Assembly: GCF_002085925.2 (NCBI RefSeq)
Contig: NZ_CP053562.1
Coordinates: forward strand, 910,001 to 974,000
Origin: Thioclava electrotropha
Lineage (GTDB): Bacteria; Pseudomonadota; Alphaproteobacteria; Rhodobacterales; Rhodobacteraceae
Length of the DNA stretch: 64,000 bases
Direction: 5' to 3'
Shown: piece by piece, positions 36,553 through 46,194 of the stretch
Layout: each line of letters starts with the position of its first letter
How positions within the stretch are numbered: the stretch's first letter is position 1
The notes under the pieces: generated by a model
What the model was told of the DNA's origin: nothing
Database searches by the model: none
The model's input: the letters and a program-made list of their open reading frames with translations, nothing else
Program-made: the position numbers and the translations under genes

Positions 36553-37962
36553 TTACATCGCCCAGGGGCCGTGGAAGTCGGTGCCCTCGCGGTCGGTGCG
36601 CTCGAACCCATGCGCACCGAAGAAATCGCGCTGGCCCTGGATCATGTTCGCGGTGCCACGCGCGGTGCGCATCGTGTCGAAATAGCTCAGCGCCATCGAC
36701 AGGGCCGGAACCGCCAGCCCGTGGGCTGCGGCGATGCTGACGACCTTGCGCAGCGCGCCGTGATGCGCCTTCAGCAGATCCGCGAAATAGGGCGCATACA
36801 TCAGGTTGCGATCGGGCGACTCGCTCAGCGCGCTCGCCATATCGTCGAGCATCGCCGAGCGGATGATGCAGCCGTCGCGCCAGACCAGCGCGATGTCGGG
36901 CAGCGGCAGATCCCAGTCGAAGGGCGCATTGGCCGAGCGCAGCAGCTCGAAGCCTTGCGCATAGCACAGGATCTTGCCCGCGATCAGCGCGTTCTCCAGA
37001 TCCTCCGCGCTCAGTGCGCCCTCGGGCAGCGCCTCGGGGGCCGCGCCGAACATATCCTCGCCCTGCTTGCGCGCGTCGAGCCGCGACGACAGGTTGCGCG
37101 CCATCACCGCCGCTTCGATCACCGGCACGGGGGCGGCCAGATGCTGCGCCTCGATCACGGTCCAGCGGCCGGTGCCTTTCTGGCCTGCGCGGTCGAGGAT
37201 GATGTCGAGCATCGGCTCCCCGCTCTCGGGATCGGTGGCGCGGGCGACCTTGCCGGAAATCTCGATCAGATAGGATTTCAGCGCGCCTTCGTCCCATTTC
37301 GCGAAGATATCGCCGCAGGCCTGCGAATTCAGCCCCATGCCGTCGCGCATCACGCCGTAGGTCTCGGCGATCATCTGCATATCGGCATATTCGATGCCGT
37401 TATGCACGGCTTTGACAAAATGCCCCGAGCCGCCCTTACCCATGAAGCCTGCGCAGGGCGTGCCGTCGAATTTCGCCGCGATCGCATTGAGGATCGGAGC
37501 CACGCGGTCCCAGTCCTGCTGCTCGCCGCCGCCCATGATCGCGGGTCCGTGGCGCGCGCCTTCTTCACCGCCGGAGACGCCGATGCCGAGGAAACGGGGC
37601 CCTGCCTTCGCTGCTTCTTCCGCGCGGCGCTCGGTGTCGTGGAAATTCGCATTGCCCGCGTCGATGATCAGATCGTCCGCGTCGAGATGGGCGCGCAGCG
37701 CCGCGATCTGCTGATCGACCGGGTCGCCTGCGGGGACCATCAGGATGATCGCGCGGGGTTTCGCGATCGAGGCCACGAGGTCTTCGAGATTTTCGCAGGG
37801 CGTGATCTTCGACGCCAGTTCGCCCGCGTTTTCATGGAAGGACTTGGTGACGCTGGTGGTGCGGTTGAACACCGAAATGTCAAAGCCTTTTTCCGCGATA
37901 TTAAGGGCGAGCATGCCGCCCATGGTGCCAAGGCCGATCAGCCCGATTTGCGATTGTGCCAA
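36553..37962 (-). CDS. gnd: 6-phosphogluconate dehydrogenase (decarboxylating)
   Basis: A 469-residue enzyme of the oxidative pentose phosphate pathway: 6-phosphogluconate + NADP+ to ribulose 5-phosphate, CO2 and NADPH. Motifs are GLIGLGTMGGMLALNIAEKG at the N-terminus, GVSGGEEGARHGPAIMGGG, and the catalytic Lys and His in GHFVKAVHNGIEYADMQ. The start is a TTG at 37962, supported by GGAGG 7 nt upstream and by the correct family length. The ATG at 38151 would add 63 residues of unlikely sequence. It is divergent from efeU and ends before a terminator. Confidence 0.95.
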   Translation of the reverse strand: MAQSQIGLIGLGTMGGMLALNIAEKGFDISVFNRTTSVTKSFHENAGELASKITPCENLEDLVASIAKPRAIILMVPAGDPVDQQIAALRAHLDADDLIIDAGNANFHDTERRAEEAAKAGPRFLGIGVSGGEEGARHGPAIMGGGEQQDWDRVAPILNAIAAKFDGTPCAGFMGKGGSGHFVKAVHNGIEYADMQMIAETYGVMRDGMGLNSQACGDIFAKWDEGALKSYLIEISGKVARATDPESGEPMLDIILDRAGQKGTGRWTVIEAQHLAAPVPVIEAAVMARNLSSRLDARKQGEDMFGAAPEALPEGALSAEDLENALIAGKILCYAQGFELLRSANAPFDWDLPLPDIALVWRDGCIIRSAMLDDMASALSESPDRNLMYAPYFADLLKAHHGALRKVVSIAAAHGLAVPALSMALSYFDTMRTARGTANMIQGQRDFFGAHGFERTDREGTDFHGPWAM

Positions 37963-38148
37963 GATACGGCCTCCGAAACTGTTGCATGCGGGCCACTTCA
38001 GGCGCCCGGATCGTGTCTCTTTCGCTGCGCCGGACCGCCTGATTGCGCGGCGCTGCGAGGGCGACCTGCACGAATTGCCCCAAGATGGCGGAAGTTGCAA
38101 ATCGCCCGCAACGGCAGGGGCGAAGAAATGCGATAACGAGTTTCTGAG

Positions 38149-38218
38149 CAATTTACTCGGAAAAGGGGTTGCGCCCGCCGATCTGCGCCACTAACGAATA
38201 CCCAATCAATTTACTCGG
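38149..38218. repeat. 12-bp direct repeat CAATTTACTCGG upstream of efeU
   Basis: Two identical copies, 38149-38160 and 38207-38218, start 58 nt apart in the gnd/efeU gap. The second ends 22 nt before the efeU start codon. The flanks are also alike (GAG or AAT before; GAAA or GAAT after). The spacing is close to a whole number of helix turns (5.5), and position suggests iron-regulator binding sites. Confidence 0.6.
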
Positions 38219-38240
38219 GAATCGACGGGGTGCCCACAGC

Positions 38241-39785
38241 ATGTTGGCAACATTCATCATCGGCCTGCGCGAAGGGCTCGAGGCGGCGCTGATCGTCGGG
38301 ATCATCGCGGCCTTCCTTCGCGCCCGGGGCGAGCGTTTGACCGAGATGTGGCTTGGCGTCGCTGCCGCCGTGGCGCTGGCCGTCGGCGTCGGCGCGGGGC
38401 TCGCGCTGGTCGAGGCCGCGCTTCCGCATAGCGCGCAGGAAAAGCTCGAATGCGTGATCGCAGCCGTCGCGGTCGTCTTCGTGACGCTGATGGTGCTCTG
38501 GATGACGCGCCACGCGGCGGGCCTGAAGGGCCAGATCGAGCGCGACGCCGATGCGGCGCTGGGGCGGGGGAGCCGGGTCGCACTGGCGGCGATGGCTTTC
38601 CTCGCCGTGCTGCGCGAGGGGTTCGAGACCGCCGTCTTCCTGCTTGCCACGATCTCCGGCGCGCAGACCGGGCATTGGGCGGGGCTTGGTGCAGCATTTG
38701 GCCTCGCGGCATCGGTCGTGCTTGGCTGGGCGATCGCGCAGGGCGGGATGCGGCTCAATCTGGGGCGCTTCTTCCGCTGGACCGGCGTGTTCCTGATCCT
38801 CGTCGCGGCGGGGCTGGTGTTGCAGACGCTGCGCTCCGCCCATGAGGCGGGCTGGTTGCTGGCGGGTCAGCAGCGCATCGCCGATCTGAGCTGGCTCGTG
38901 GCTCCCGGCACAGTGCGCTCGGCGCTGATCACCGGCGTTTTGGGCATTCCCGCCGATCCGCGCCTGATCGAGGTGTTGGGCTGGATCGCCTATCTGATCC
39001 CGGTTGCGGCGCTGACCTATTGGCCGCGTGCACTGCGTCCCGATTCCCGCACGGCGCAATGGCTGCGCGGTGGGCTGGCGGTCGCCTTCGCGGCATTGGC
39101 CGTCGGTATCGCGGCGCTTTGGCCTCAGCCGCAGGTGACGCTGCCCGATCATGCGCCGCGTGTGCTGGAAAGCGATGTCGACACCTCCGCCGGGCCTGAC
39201 CTGCGCTTGCAGGGACAGGTGCTCGAGATGGGCGCGACCCGCGTCGATCTGACGGGCGCCGAGGCCACGCCGGAGCGGCATCTGGGCCTGCCAAGCCTGC
39301 ATCGCGAAGTGCAGACCCAAACCGAAATTGCGGGCGCCCCGGGTCAGATCGATCTCGCAACGCTTGCGCAGCTCGCGGGTGGGCGGCTGCCGGTGGGCGT
39401 CAGCCCGGCGCGCAATCCCGGGCCTTTCGTCGCCGAATGGACGCGGCTGGAGCAGGTGACCGTCTGGACCGCAGGCGATGCGCTTCTCGACGCGCAGGGC
39501 CGTAGCGCGGTGACGCTGCGCCTCTCGGGTGGTGGGCTGACGACGCCGCGCACGTTGCGCGTCGATATGGCCCCCGGTGGCATGGCGACCGGCGCCTGGG
39601 TCATGGCCCCCGCCGCCGCGCAAGGCGCTGCCGATGCGCTGCGTTCCGTGCGCCGTGCCCGTATCGAGCATCAGTTCTGGGCCCGAGAGTTGCCCGTGAT
39701 CCTCTTCCTCATCGCGCTCGCACTGGCGGCCTCCGCGCTCGCCCGTGCGCGCCCCGCACCGTTTTTCCCCGCCAGGTCCCTCTGA
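38241..39785 (+). CDS. efeU: EfeU iron permease (FTR1 family) with extended C-terminal domain
   Basis: A 514-residue membrane protein that imports ferric or ferrous-derived iron. The two iron-binding motifs are REGLE at residues 10-14 and REGFE at 125-129. Seven helices fill the first ~300 residues. After them comes a periplasmic-looking domain of about 190 residues (HAPRVLESDVDTSAGPDLRL onwards) and one last helix (LPVILFLIALALAASALA). E. coli EfeU is about 276 residues, so the C-terminal extension is extra. ATG 38241 is at the natural first hydrophobic helix. It starts the efeUOB operon. Confidence 0.93.
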   Translation: MLATFIIGLREGLEAALIVGIIAAFLRARGERLTEMWLGVAAAVALAVGVGAGLALVEAALPHSAQEKLECVIAAVAVVFVTLMVLWMTRHAAGLKGQIERDADAALGRGSRVALAAMAFLAVLREGFETAVFLLATISGAQTGHWAGLGAAFGLAASVVLGWAIAQGGMRLNLGRFFRWTGVFLILVAAGLVLQTLRSAHEAGWLLAGQQRIADLSWLVAPGTVRSALITGVLGIPADPRLIEVLGWIAYLIPVAALTYWPRALRPDSRTAQWLRGGLAVAFAALAVGIAALWPQPQVTLPDHAPRVLESDVDTSAGPDLRLQGQVLEMGATRVDLTGAEATPERHLGLPSLHREVQTQTEIAGAPGQIDLATLAQLAGGRLPVGVSPARNPGPFVAEWTRLEQVTVWTAGDALLDAQGRSAVTLRLSGGGLTTPRTLRVDMAPGGMATGAWVMAPAAAQGAADALRSVRRARIEHQFWARELPVILFLIALALAASALARARPAPFFPARSL

Positions 39786-39823
39786 CCAAGCCAAAACCGC
39801 AGAGCAAATACAGGAGCCTGACA

Positions 39824-41023
39824 ATGAACATGTCGTCCCGCGCGCGCCGCCGCGCCATTCCCCTTCTCGCCGCGTCCGCGTTCTTCGCGCAGCCCGCACT
39901 GGCCGATGCGCCCACGAATAACGGCGCCGCGCAGGTCGCGATCACGCTGACCGGCGATAACGGCGGCGCATGCGTACTCGATCACGACAGCGCGGCGGCC
40001 GGGCCGATCACCTTCACTGTGACCAATGAATCCGCCCCGGCGATCTCCGAGCTGGAGCTGCTGTCGGACAGCCGCATTCTCGGCGAGAAAGAGAACCTCG
40101 CCCCCGGTCTGCCCGCGTCGAGCTTCACCGTCACGCTCGACGGTGGCGACTATCGCATATATTGCCCGGGCGCGGCCGAAGACACCGTGGCCTTCACCGT
40201 GACCGGTGAGAGCAAGCAGCGCGCGCAAAGCGCGATCGGCGATCTCTTGGACGAAGGCACCGCAGGCTACGCCAACTACGTCGAAGGCATGGTTGGCGCG
40301 ATGGTCACGGCAAGCGAACGCCTCGCCGCGAAAGTGGACGAAGGCGACGTGGAGGGCGCGAAGGCGGCCTATGCGCAAGCCCGTCCGTTCTACGAGCGGA
40401 TCGAACCCGACGTTGAAGGCTTCGTCCTGCCCGGCACCGACCCGACCGACAACTCGGGCAACCTCGATTACCTGATCGACATGCGCGCCTCGAACCTCGA
40501 CCCGGCGGTCGGCTGGCACGGCTTCCACGCGGTGGAGCGCGACCTGTTCGAGAGTGGAGAAATCACCGACGAGACCAAGGCCTATGCGGCGGAGCTGGTG
40601 AAGAACGTCAAGATGCTCGCTGATCTGTCGGGCGGGATCGAGTATCGCCCTGAAGATCTCGCGAACGGCGCTGCAGCCCTTCTGGAAGAGGTGCAAAGCG
40701 GCAAGATCAGCGGCGAGGAAGAGGCCTACAGCCATATCGACCTTGTGGACTTCGCGGCCAATATCGAAGGCGCGCATCAGGCCTTCGCCTTCCTCGAGCC
40801 GGGGCTGAAGCGGATCGACCCGGACGTGGCCGAGACCATCGCGCAGCGCTTCGCGGATGTGCAGACGATGCTCGAAGACTACCGCGATCCCGACGCTCTG
40901 GGCGGCTACAAGATCTACGATGCCGAGCTGCGCAAATCCGACGCGGTGAAGCTGAGCCGCGCGATCCAGATGCTGCAGGAGCCGCTGTCGCGGATCGCCG
41001 AAAAAGTCGCCACGGCAAGCTGA
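39824..41023 (+). CDS. efeO: EfeO periplasmic iron-uptake protein
   Basis: A 399-residue exported protein with a Sec signal (RRRAIPLLAASAFFAQPALA). Residues about 35-125 form a cupredoxin-like domain, and the rest is the M75 imelysin-type domain with HxxE: His235-Ala-Val-Glu238 in WHGFHAVERDLFESG. EfeO binds iron and hands it to EfeU. It is 38 nt from efeU and 14-17 nt from efeB. Confidence 0.94.
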   Translation: MNMSSRARRRAIPLLAASAFFAQPALADAPTNNGAAQVAITLTGDNGGACVLDHDSAAAGPITFTVTNESAPAISELELLSDSRILGEKENLAPGLPASSFTVTLDGGDYRIYCPGAAEDTVAFTVTGESKQRAQSAIGDLLDEGTAGYANYVEGMVGAMVTASERLAAKVDEGDVEGAKAAYAQARPFYERIEPDVEGFVLPGTDPTDNSGNLDYLIDMRASNLDPAVGWHGFHAVERDLFESGEITDETKAYAAELVKNVKMLADLSGGIEYRPEDLANGAAALLEEVQSGKISGEEEAYSHIDLVDFAANIEGAHQAFAFLEPGLKRIDPDVAETIAQRFADVQTMLEDYRDPDALGGYKIYDAELRKSDAVKLSRAIQMLQEPLSRIAEKVATAS

Positions 41024-41040
41024 AGACGAAGGAGGCCATG

Positions 41041-42297
41041 ATGCGCGGGCAAGACGATAAACCGGCAGGACTGTCGCGGCGTGGGCTGTTTCTGGGCGCG
41101 GCAGCGCTTGGCGGCACCATCGCCGCGGCGGGGCAGGCGGCGGAGACCGGCAAGGTTGCGCCCGACGCCATGCCCGACCCGGACCAGAGGCGCTACGCCT
41201 TTTACGGCACCGGGCCGCAGGCCGGGATCGCCACGCCGCCGCAGCAGCATCTGATGGCCATGGCCTTCGACCTGACCGGGACCGATCCGCGCGCGCTGCA
41301 AGTGCTGCTCGCGCGCTGGTCGGCCTCGATCGGGCTGATGATGGAAGGGCAGCCGGTCGGTCCGGCAGAGCCCGACCGCGACACGGCCACCGCGCTCGAG
41401 ACCGGCGAGGCGCTTGGGCTTGGCCCGGCGGGTCTGACCGTGACCGTGGGTCTTGGCCCGCGGGTTTTCTCCAAGGAGATGGGGCTGGCGGCGAAAGCCC
41501 CGCCGCATCTGCGTCCGCTGGTCGATCTGCCCTCGGACGCGTTGCGCCCCGAGATCAGCGGCGGCGATCTCTCGCTGCAGGCCTGCGCCGACGATCCGCA
41601 GGTCGCCTATCACGCGGTGCGCATCCTCGCGCGGATCGCGAAACGCACCGGCGCCGCGACCGTGCGCTGGACCCAGCTTGGCTTCGGGCGCGCCTCGGCT
41701 GGGGCCGGGCAGGAGACGCCGCGCAACCTCTTTGGCTATCGCGACGGCACCCGCAACATCACCACGCCCGGGCAGTTCGCGCAGCATGTCTGGGTCAATG
41801 ACGGTCCCGAATGGCAGCATGGCGGCACCTATCAGGTGATGCGCCGGATCGAGATGCATATCGAGAACTGGGACAACGCGCAGGTCAGCCACCAGAATGA
41901 CGTCTTCGGGCGGCACAAGCTCACCGGCGCGCCGCTGACCGGAGAGAACGAATTCGACACACCCGATTTCAAGGCGAAGAACGCGGAAGGCGAGCCGGTC
42001 ATCCCGACGCATGCGCATATCCGTCTGTCAGCGCATGAAACCAATGACGGCATCCGCATCCTGCGGCGCGGCTACAACTTCACCGGCGGGCTGAATGCGG
42101 TCGGACGGCTCGATGCGGGGCTGTTCTTTATCAGCTACCAGAACGATCCCGCGCATTTCGAGGCGCTGCAACGGCGGCTCGGCGCGTCGGATCTGCTGAA
42201 TGAATACATCTCCCACACCGGGTCGGGACTGTTCTGGGTGCCGCCTGCCGCGCCGAAAGGGTCCTATATCGGAGCACCGCTTTTCGCGGCGGTCTAA
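41041..42297 (+). CDS. efeB: EfeB deferrochelatase/DyP-type heme peroxidase
   Basis: A 418-residue DyP-type peroxidase with a Tat signal (LSRRGLFLGAAALGG). The distal catalytic Asp is in FGYRDGTRN (Asp235) and GGTYQVMRRIEMHIENWD leads to the heme His. EfeB oxidises Fe2+ or recovers iron from heme in the periplasm for the EfeUO system. AAGGAGG at 41029-41035 sits 5 nt from the second ATG (41041) and only 2 nt from the first (41038), so the second is preferred. Confidence 0.94.
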   Translation: MRGQDDKPAGLSRRGLFLGAAALGGTIAAAGQAAETGKVAPDAMPDPDQRRYAFYGTGPQAGIATPPQQHLMAMAFDLTGTDPRALQVLLARWSASIGLMMEGQPVGPAEPDRDTATALETGEALGLGPAGLTVTVGLGPRVFSKEMGLAAKAPPHLRPLVDLPSDALRPEISGGDLSLQACADDPQVAYHAVRILARIAKRTGAATVRWTQLGFGRASAGAGQETPRNLFGYRDGTRNITTPGQFAQHVWVNDGPEWQHGGTYQVMRRIEMHIENWDNAQVSHQNDVFGRHKLTGAPLTGENEFDTPDFKAKNAEGEPVIPTHAHIRLSAHETNDGIRILRRGYNFTGGLNAVGRLDAGLFFISYQNDPAHFEALQRRLGASDLLNEYISHTGSGLFWVPPAAPKGSYIGAPLFAAV

Positions 42298-42530
42298 GCC
42301 TCCGGGGCTGAGCCTGAGTTGAGGCCGTTGCGCGCCGTCGTCGCGGAGAGACCAAGAAGCATCAGAAACCTCAGGAAGTCTGAGCTGTGCCGGGGGCATA
42401 GGTGACGGGGGCTGGCGGTTTACAGCAGTTGACTCGGTCGGGGGAAAGGTCACTGTGTCGGGCCGGGCCATTTGGCTCCGCGCCCCGCTCATCCTCCCCC
42501 GCACATCGTCAGTACCGAGGTTTCCCCAGC

Positions 42531-43475
42531 ATGTCGCTTCCCCCCATCGGCCTCGAGGACGCATTCGGCATTGCCGGGATCGGCCGCTGGGAATTCTCGG
42601 TCGAGGCGCGCCGCTTGGTAATCGACGAGCCGTGTCGTCTGCTCTTCGACATCTCCGAGGGAGAGATGGACTTGCAGGACGCAGTGCGGACCCGGGTGAT
42701 CGAGGAAGATCGCGAGCGCGTTTTCGAGGCGCTCGACAGTGCCGTGAGCGATGGCGACATCTATGACGAGGTCTTCCGGATCACCCTTCCCTCGGGCGAG
42801 CAGCGCTGGATCCGTGGCGTTGGAAAATACCGCGCGCAGGCGGGCCAGCGCAAAGTCATCGGTGTCAGCTTCGACATCACCTCCGAGCAGGAGTTGCTGG
42901 CCGAGCGCGAGCTGCACCTCGCCGAGATGAACCACCGCATCAAGAACCTCTTTGCGCTCGTCTCCGCAATGATTTCCAGCGCGGCCCGCGCGAGCGAAAC
43001 CAAGGAGGAAATGCTGGACGAGTTGCGCGGTCGCGTGACTGCCCTCGATCGCGCGCACTCCATGATGCTGCGAACGGACAGCACCCAACCGGTTGCGCTC
43101 GGCGGGCTGTTGGAGCGGGTGCTTGCGCCTGCACGCGCCGAGCAAACCATTCTGCTGTCTGGCGCAGAGGTGATGATCCCCGCGCGGGCGCTGACCTCGC
43201 TGGCCTTGATCTTGCATGAATGGGTGACAAACTCCGCCAAATACGGCGCGCTGCGATCTGTGGACGGCCAGATCAATGTGACATGGGAGCCCTATGAGAA
43301 CGGCGTTCACCTCACCTGGAAAGAGCAGGTCCCGGATTACGACGCGGCTGCCGAACAGGGCTTCGGCTCACGCCTGATCCTCGCCTCTGCGATGCAACTG
43401 CGCGCGGAGAAAGAGCGCCGCTATGAGGATGGCTGGCTCATCATCGACATGAAGCTGCCGCTCGACGGGTACTGA
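42531..43475 (+). CDS. PAS-domain sensor histidine kinase, HWE/HisKA_2 type
   Basis: A 314-residue soluble kinase without membrane helices. Residues about 5-120 form a PAS fold (IGRWEFSVEARRLVIDEPCR; GEQRWIRGVGKYRAQAGQRK). The phospho-acceptor is His135 in ELHLAEMNHRIKNLFALVSA, and the N box is LHEWVTNSAKYGAL with Asn234; QGFGSRLI serves as the G box. These features match the HWE/HisKA_2 group common in alphaproteobacteria, often in light, redox or general-stress sensing. No response regulator lies beside it. ATG 42531 gives the natural PAS start; an in-frame GTG at 42402 would add residues with no domain. Confidence 0.87.
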   Translation: MSLPPIGLEDAFGIAGIGRWEFSVEARRLVIDEPCRLLFDISEGEMDLQDAVRTRVIEEDRERVFEALDSAVSDGDIYDEVFRITLPSGEQRWIRGVGKYRAQAGQRKVIGVSFDITSEQELLAERELHLAEMNHRIKNLFALVSAMISSAARASETKEEMLDELRGRVTALDRAHSMMLRTDSTQPVALGGLLERVLAPARAEQTILLSGAEVMIPARALTSLALILHEWVTNSAKYGALRSVDGQINVTWEPYENGVHLTWKEQVPDYDAAAEQGFGSRLILASAMQLRAEKERRYEDGWLIIDMKLPLDGY

Positions 43476-43653
43476 CGCGCGAGACCCCCGGGGGGGAAAT
43501 CGGGCAACAGCCGAGACTTTCTGCACGATCGGCTCCGCGATGCAGGAACAAGCGTCGCACCCATTGGTTCCCCTACACGATACGATTGAAGTCCCATTAC
43601 CGAAACAGCCCGTTCATCGCCCGGAGCCCATGCGTTTCCGGGAAGGGAGGCAC

Positions 43654-44796
43654 ATGCGCATCGCTATCATTTCCCCAATTCGTCACCCCATTTCGGCGCC
43701 CTTCATGGGTGGGATGGAGGCTCATTCCTACGCGCTCGCAGGCGCCCTCGTCGCGCGAGGGCATGAGGTGACACTGTTTGCGTCGGGCGACAGTCAGCCG
43801 CCTGAAGGGGTGGAACTGTATCCGGTCACGGAGCACCATGTCGACAGTGCCTATCCGTCGAAAGGCGGCCGCGAGTCCGATGTGCCCGATACCCATCTCG
43901 ACAGCGCCTTCGCGGGCATCCTGCAAAAGTTGGAGATGGGAGGCTTCGACATCATTCACAACAATTCGCTGCACCGCTATCCGCCGCGGCTGGCGCGGCG
44001 GGAGCGGATCGCGATGCTGACGTCCCTGCATGTGCCGCCCCTTGAGACGCTGCGCGACGCCGTCCACGATGCCCGCGCGCCATGGTGTCGTTTCACCGTC
44101 TGCACGGGGGCGCAACGCGAGCGTTGGGCCAAGCCCGACTGCGATCTGTCCTTCCATGTCGTGCCGAACGGGATCGATACCGGCGTCTGGGGCTTCTGCC
44201 CTCATGCCGATGGCTCGGCGGTCTGGTTCGGGCGCATCACTCCCAACAAGGGCACCGCCGAAGCGGTGCAGGCCGCGCGGATCGCGGAGCTGCCGCTGCG
44301 GATTTACGGGCCAATCGAGGATCGTGCGTATTTCGACGACACCATCGCCCCCTATCTCGGGGCGCAGATCACCTACGGTGGCAATCTGACGGCGGAGGAC
44401 CTGAGCGCCGAGGTCGCCAGGGCGTCGGTCTGCTTTTTCACGCCGGTCTGGGATGAACCTTTCGGGCTCGCCGCAGCCGAGGCGATGTCCTGCGGGGTGC
44501 CCGTCGCTGCCTTCGATTCCGGCGCGGTGCGCGAGGTCGTGGGCGAGGCGGGCGTGATTGTTCCCACAGGCGATGTGTCCGCGCTTGCGAGTGCTGCACG
44601 CAAGGCGATGACCTGCGACCGACAATTCGTGCGCGACCGGGCGGTTGCCCGCTTCGGGGTGGAGCGGATGGTCGACCGCTACGAAGAGCTCTATCGCATG
44701 TGCATGGCGGGGCTTTCGGAGCCCGCGCCCGAGGTCGATTTCGCGCCGGACGATCTGCCGCCGGCAGAGGTCGGTGTCAGGCTGGCGGTGGAATAG
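43654..44796 (+). CDS. GT4-family glycosyltransferase
   Basis: A 380-residue GT-B fold enzyme. N-terminal MRIAIISPIRHPISAPFMGG and GGMEAHSYALAGALVARGHE form the acceptor side. The donor side has VVPNGIDTGVWGF, GRITPNKGTAEAVQAA and the retaining-GT4 catalytic signature EPFGLAAAEAMSCGVPVAAF. GGAAGGGAGG precedes the ATG by 3-4 nt; the in-frame extension to 43540 is not supported. Donor and acceptor cannot be read off. It is convergent with the GlgC-like gene and close to trehalose/glycogen genes. Confidence 0.9.
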   Translation: MRIAIISPIRHPISAPFMGGMEAHSYALAGALVARGHEVTLFASGDSQPPEGVELYPVTEHHVDSAYPSKGGRESDVPDTHLDSAFAGILQKLEMGGFDIIHNNSLHRYPPRLARRERIAMLTSLHVPPLETLRDAVHDARAPWCRFTVCTGAQRERWAKPDCDLSFHVVPNGIDTGVWGFCPHADGSAVWFGRITPNKGTAEAVQAARIAELPLRIYGPIEDRAYFDDTIAPYLGAQITYGGNLTAEDLSAEVARASVCFFTPVWDEPFGLAAAEAMSCGVPVAAFDSGAVREVVGEAGVIVPTGDVSALASAARKAMTCDRQFVRDRAVARFGVERMVDRYEELYRMCMAGLSEPAPEVDFAPDDLPPAEVGVRLAVE

Positions 44797-44806
44797 CGCT
44801 GGAACG

Positions 44807-44837
44807 AAAAAGGCGCGGACCGCTGAAGGTCCGCGCC
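44807..44837 (-). terminator. Strong terminator for the GlgC-like gene
   Basis: A perfect 10-bp stem (GGCGCGGACC / GGTCCGCGCC) with a 6-nt loop. The A-run at 44807-44811 becomes a T-run on the minus strand, so it ends the gene finishing at 44861. It could also block read-through from the GT4 gene. Confidence 0.85.
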
Positions 44838-44860
44838 CGAAAGCGTCTCGGAATTGGCAG

Positions 44861-45973
44861 CTAGTGCAGCCGCTCTCTGGAGCGATCGACCATCGCCTGC
44901 GTGATCAGGTTGGTGTCGCCGCTGCGGCGGAACCAGCGCATATTCGTGCGTCCGATACCTTCGACTATAGTTCCGGCTGGCAATGAGACATCGGGCGCCA
45001 GCAGCGTATCGGTCAGGTGGCAATCGCGCGAGACGGCGCCTTTCGCCGTCAACGCGGAACGCCGACCGACCCCGATGACGCCCGGCTGCGCCTCGAGATG
45101 AAGGCAGCTCAGCGGCGGGCTTCCCCGTGCCGTGCCGCCCTGTGGTGCCGCGAAATCCAGAAGGGCAGAGCGATAGTCGTCGAGCGTGTCGATATCGCGC
45201 CAATAGGCTTCGCGCCCGGCGTCGCTGCGCGGCAGGCGGTAGGCTTGCAGGGCCTTCTCGCGCAGCGCGGCTTCCAGCAGGTCGGCCTCGATCGAAATAT
45301 CGAACCGGCCCAGCGATAGGTCCGGCAGTTCCTTGCGCAGCCACGCGGTCTTGAAAAGGTAGATCCCCGTCGCGACCAAACTGCGCCCCGAGTTTTCGCC
45401 GATCTCGGCGGGCGCGTTCGGGCGATGGGTGAGCGCGCTGACATGCCCATCTCGCGCGACTTCCAGCACCGAATGATGCTCCGCATCTGACGATGAGAGC
45501 GTTGCGGCGACCAGCGTCGCGGGCGCGTCACTCAGGCGATGGTGCTGGATGAACGGACGCAGATCGATGTCGCAAATCTGATCGGCGGGCATCACCAGAA
45601 CATCGTTAACGCCTTCGCGCTCGAGCAGGTTGAGATTGGCGAGAAGCGCATGGGCCGTGCCGCGATAGCCGCCGCGCGAGAGCCGTGTCGCATCGCGGAT
45701 GAGCAGCCCGTCTGGGAAGGCATCCGCCCATTTGTCGCGCAGATGCCGGATCAGCGGCGCGGGACGATATTGCGTCGCGATTATCGCCCGCGTGAACCCG
45801 GCAGCACGCAGCGAAGCAAGAGTGAAATCCACCAATCGCTGGCCGCCAGCGCCGAAGGGCAGGGCAGGTTTGCAACTCTCCTCGGTCAGCTCGTACAGAC
45901 GCTTTCCGCGCCCGCCGGCCAAGACCATGGGAAGACAGCCGTTCAATAAATTGGGTCTTTTCTGAGTCAGCAT
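44861..45973 (-). CDS. GlgC-like sugar-1-phosphate nucleotidyltransferase
   Basis: A 370-residue NDP-sugar pyrophosphorylase. The nucleotide loop is MVLAGGRGKRLYELTEESCK, and YWRDIDTLDDYRSALLDF matches the GlgC motif around the metal-binding Asp. The C-terminal part (VIGVGRRSALTAKGAVSRDC) is a short left-handed beta-helix. It is about 50 residues shorter than bona fide glucose-1-phosphate adenylyltransferase and diverges around the regulatory sites, so the product may be ADP-glucose or another NDP-sugar. GGAGGAG lies 6 nt before the ATG at 45973. It is transcribed in the same direction as treY/treZ/glgX, 222 nt after treY. Confidence 0.8.
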   Translation of the reverse strand: MLTQKRPNLLNGCLPMVLAGGRGKRLYELTEESCKPALPFGAGGQRLVDFTLASLRAAGFTRAIIATQYRPAPLIRHLRDKWADAFPDGLLIRDATRLSRGGYRGTAHALLANLNLLEREGVNDVLVMPADQICDIDLRPFIQHHRLSDAPATLVAATLSSSDAEHHSVLEVARDGHVSALTHRPNAPAEIGENSGRSLVATGIYLFKTAWLRKELPDLSLGRFDISIEADLLEAALREKALQAYRLPRSDAGREAYWRDIDTLDDYRSALLDFAAPQGGTARGSPPLSCLHLEAQPGVIGVGRRSALTAKGAVSRDCHLTDTLLAPDVSLPAGTIVEGIGRTNMRWFRRSGDTNLITQAMVDRSRERLH

Positions 45974-46194
45974 CAGAGCTCCTCCACCGTGACGCTGCGA
46001 CATGAATAAGCTTAACGCTTTTCAAAAATGAAAGCCATGAAACGGGTCCGTGGTTCCCGGATTTCCGCCGGTTCGCGGTAAGATTTTCGCGTATGTTTTT
46101 TGACCATTTCGAGAGCTTCCCGATAACCCTTTGAGTCTAGGGGACGGTCTCGGACGATGTGTCAAAAAGCAGGTCGCGCTGATCCGCCGATCAA

